A DNA stretch of 64,000 nt from positions 620,001 through 684,000 of the forward strand of contig NZ_JACIEN010000001.1 in assembly GCF_014196925.1 (NCBI RefSeq), in the 5' to 3' direction. The DNA comes from Chelatococcus caeni. GTDB lineage: Bacteria; Pseudomonadota; Alphaproteobacteria; Rhizobiales; Beijerinckiaceae. Below, piece after piece: positions 62,762 to 64,000 of this stretch (positions are counted from its first letter, which is position 1; each line of letters opens with the position of its first letter). A model generated the notes under the pieces. That model searched no databases. It saw only the letters and a program-made list of their open reading frames with translations, and was not told where the DNA came from. Both the position numbers and the translations under genes were made by a program.

Positions 62762-63649
62762 ATGACCCTTCGCAGCATGACCGGCTTCGCCCGCGAGGCG
62801 GGCGATACGGGCCCCTATCGCTGGGCCTGGGAGATCAAGACCGTCAACGGCCGCGGGCTCGACCTGCGCCTGCGCCTGCCGCCCGGCCACGAAGGGGTGG
62901 GAGAGGCGGCGCGGCAGCTGATCGGCAAGGCGCTCGGCCGCGGCACGTGTCACGCCAATCTCTCGCTCGCCCGCGCCGAGCAGACGCCGGTCGCCCGCAT
63001 CAACACGGCCATGCTGAACGGACTCATCGACACCGTCAAAGGCCTCGCGCTGCCGCCGGGCATCGCGCCGGCGACGCTCGACGGGCTGCTCTCCGTGCGC
63101 GGCGTCGTCGAGATCATCGACGATGCCGACGACGAGGCGCTGCTGACGCGCCTTGCGGCCGATGTCGAGGCGGGGCTGACGCGGGCGCTCGCGGCGCTCG
63201 TCAGCACGCGGACCGCGGAGGGCGAGGCGCTCGCCGCCATCCTGTCCGCCCAGATCGACCGCATCGCGGAGCTCGCCGCCGCCGCCGAGGCCTGCCCGGC
63301 GCGCCAGCCGGAGGCGATCAAGGCCCGCCTCGCCGGGCAGGTGGCCGCTCTCATCGACAGTGACCGGCGCCTCGACGAGACGCGCCTCCACCAGGAGGCG
63401 GTGCTCATCGCGGCCAAGGCCGACATCCGCGAGGAGCTCGACCGCCTGAAGAGCCACGTGGAGAGCGTGCGCGCGCTGCTCGCCGAAGGCGGCGTCATCG
63501 GCCGGCGGCTCGACTTCCTCGCCCAGGAGTTGTCGCGGGAGGCGAACACGCTGTGCGCCAAGGCCGGCGATGCCTCCTTGACGGCCATCGGTCTTGACCT
63601 CAAGACGGTGGTGGAGCAGTTCCGCGAGCAGGTCCAGAACGTCGAATGA
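62762..63649 (+). CDS. yicC: YicC-family endoribonuclease-like protein
   Basis: A 295-residue protein with the YicC-like N-terminal segment [27 protein letters not shown] and the C-terminal DUF1732 segment ([20 protein letters not shown]). YicC proteins are reported to be endoribonucleases. The stop codon overlaps the gmk start (ATGA), so the pair is translationally coupled. GAGG precedes the ATG. Confidence 0.95.
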   Translation: MTLRSMTGFAREAGDTGPYRWAWEIKTVNGRGLDLRLRLPPGHEGVGEAARQLIGKALGRGTCHANLSLARAEQTPVARINTAMLNGLIDTVKGLALPPGIAPATLDGLLSVRGVVEIIDDADDEALLTRLAADVEAGLTRALAALVSTRTAEGEALAAILSAQIDRIAELAAAAEACPARQPEAIKARLAGQVAALIDSDRRLDETRLHQEAVLIAAKADIREELDRLKSHVESVRALLAEGGVIGRRLDFLAQELSREANTLCAKAGDASLTAIGLDLKTVVEQFREQVQNVE

Positions 63650-64000
63650 GCAAGCCTTCCCCCGGTCCCGCGATCGAGCGTCGCGGGCTCGTCCTCATCC
63701 TGTCCTCGCCCTCCGGCGCCGGCAAGACCACGCTCACGCGCAACATGATCGAGAAGGCGGAGCTCGGGCTGCGCCTGTCCATCTCCGTCACCACGCGCCA
63801 GCGCCGCCCGTCCGAGATCGACGGCGTGCACTACCATTTCATCGAGAAGGACCAGTTCATCTTCATGCGCGACCGGGGCGACCTGATCGAGTGGGCGGAG
63901 GTGCACGGCAACTTCTACGGCACGCCGCGCCGGCCGGTGGAGGAGGCGCTCGCCGCCGGCCAGGACATGGTCTTCGACATCGACTGGCAGGGCACGCAGC
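63646..64000 (+). CDS. gmk: Guanylate kinase, N-terminal part
   Basis: The first 118 residues of guanylate kinase, cut by the window end. The P-loop is [10 protein letters not shown] near residue 20, and the GMP-binding segment is [20 protein letters not shown]. It converts GMP to GDP. The start overlaps yicC by four bases. Confidence 0.96.
   Translation, partial: MSKPSPGPAIERRGLVLILSSPSGAGKTTLTRNMIEKAELGLRLSISVTTRQRRPSEIDGVHYHFIEKDQFIFMRDRGDLIEWAEVHGNFYGTPRRPVEEALAAGQDMVFDIDWQGTQ

Overview
The window is GC-rich chromosomal DNA from an alphaproteobacterium, most likely of the order Hyphomicrobiales (Rhizobiales). The evidence is a porin of the Omp2/porin_2 type, a single bifunctional Rsh next to rpoZ, the dapA-smpB cluster beside a soluble lytic transglycosylase, the rnr-DUF983-NUDIX cluster, and the fabD-fabG-acpP-fabF-mltG-yicC-gmk order. 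I see no transposase, integrase or phage gene. No genus can be named from the sequence alone.

Layout. 1-8.7 kb: the end of mobB and moeA (molybdenum cofactor), a four-gene osmoprotectant ABC importer in the osmF-yehY-yehX-yehW order, an ExoD-like membrane protein, a lipoprotein, an L,D-transpeptidase and an AapJ-like amino-acid binding protein. 8.8-12.9 kb: a small accessory region with a short tandem repeat running into the start codon of a small predicted membrane protein, then a subtype I-C-like CRISPR array of 44 repeats and 43 spacers with no cas gene in the window, then tRNA-Ser(GCT). 13.2-19.8 kb: pyruvate carboxylase, a double cold-shock-domain protein with an RGG-like repeat tract, a patatin phospholipase and an acetoacetate decarboxylase.

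19.8-31.4 kb is a sugar-uptake island: a GntR regulator, a YihV-like PfkB kinase, a LacI-type regulator, a six-gene leftward ABC operon and a divergent short-chain dehydrogenase. The ABC operon has two ATPases, two periplasmic binding proteins, one ordinary permease and one permease that is two permeases fused. The same CCTCA...TGAGG dyad lies in front of the lacI-type gene and between the ABC operon and the dehydrogenase, so the island is probably one regulon. 31.9-35.2 kb holds two porin genes in tandem; the first is intact and the second carries a frameshift.

35.3-51.2 kb is mostly housekeeping: an alpha/beta hydrolase, a lytic transglycosylase, dapA, smpB, a VOC protein, a bile-acid-symporter-like transporter with a divergent LysR regulator, a family 5 uracil-DNA glycosylase, a NYN-domain protein, rsh, rpoZ, an MmcQ/YjbR protein, a NUDIX hydrolase, a DUF983 protein and RNase R. 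51.5-64 kb: a DUF898 membrane protein overlapping an M48 protease gene, an AidB-like acyl-CoA dehydrogenase, a chemoreceptor, the fatty-acid synthesis genes, mltG, yicC and the start of gmk.

Dispersed intergenic repeats recur at about 22.8-23.1, 31.4-31.6 and 47.0-47.3 kb: a REP-like palindromic element, in each place next to a GGCAGTC-type microsatellite. No cas operon, toxin-antitoxin pair, secretion system or biosynthetic cluster was found. The strongest candidates for something undescribed are the fused-permease double-SBP transporter regulon, the RGG-like cold-shock protein, the isolated CRISPR array and the composite repeat family.
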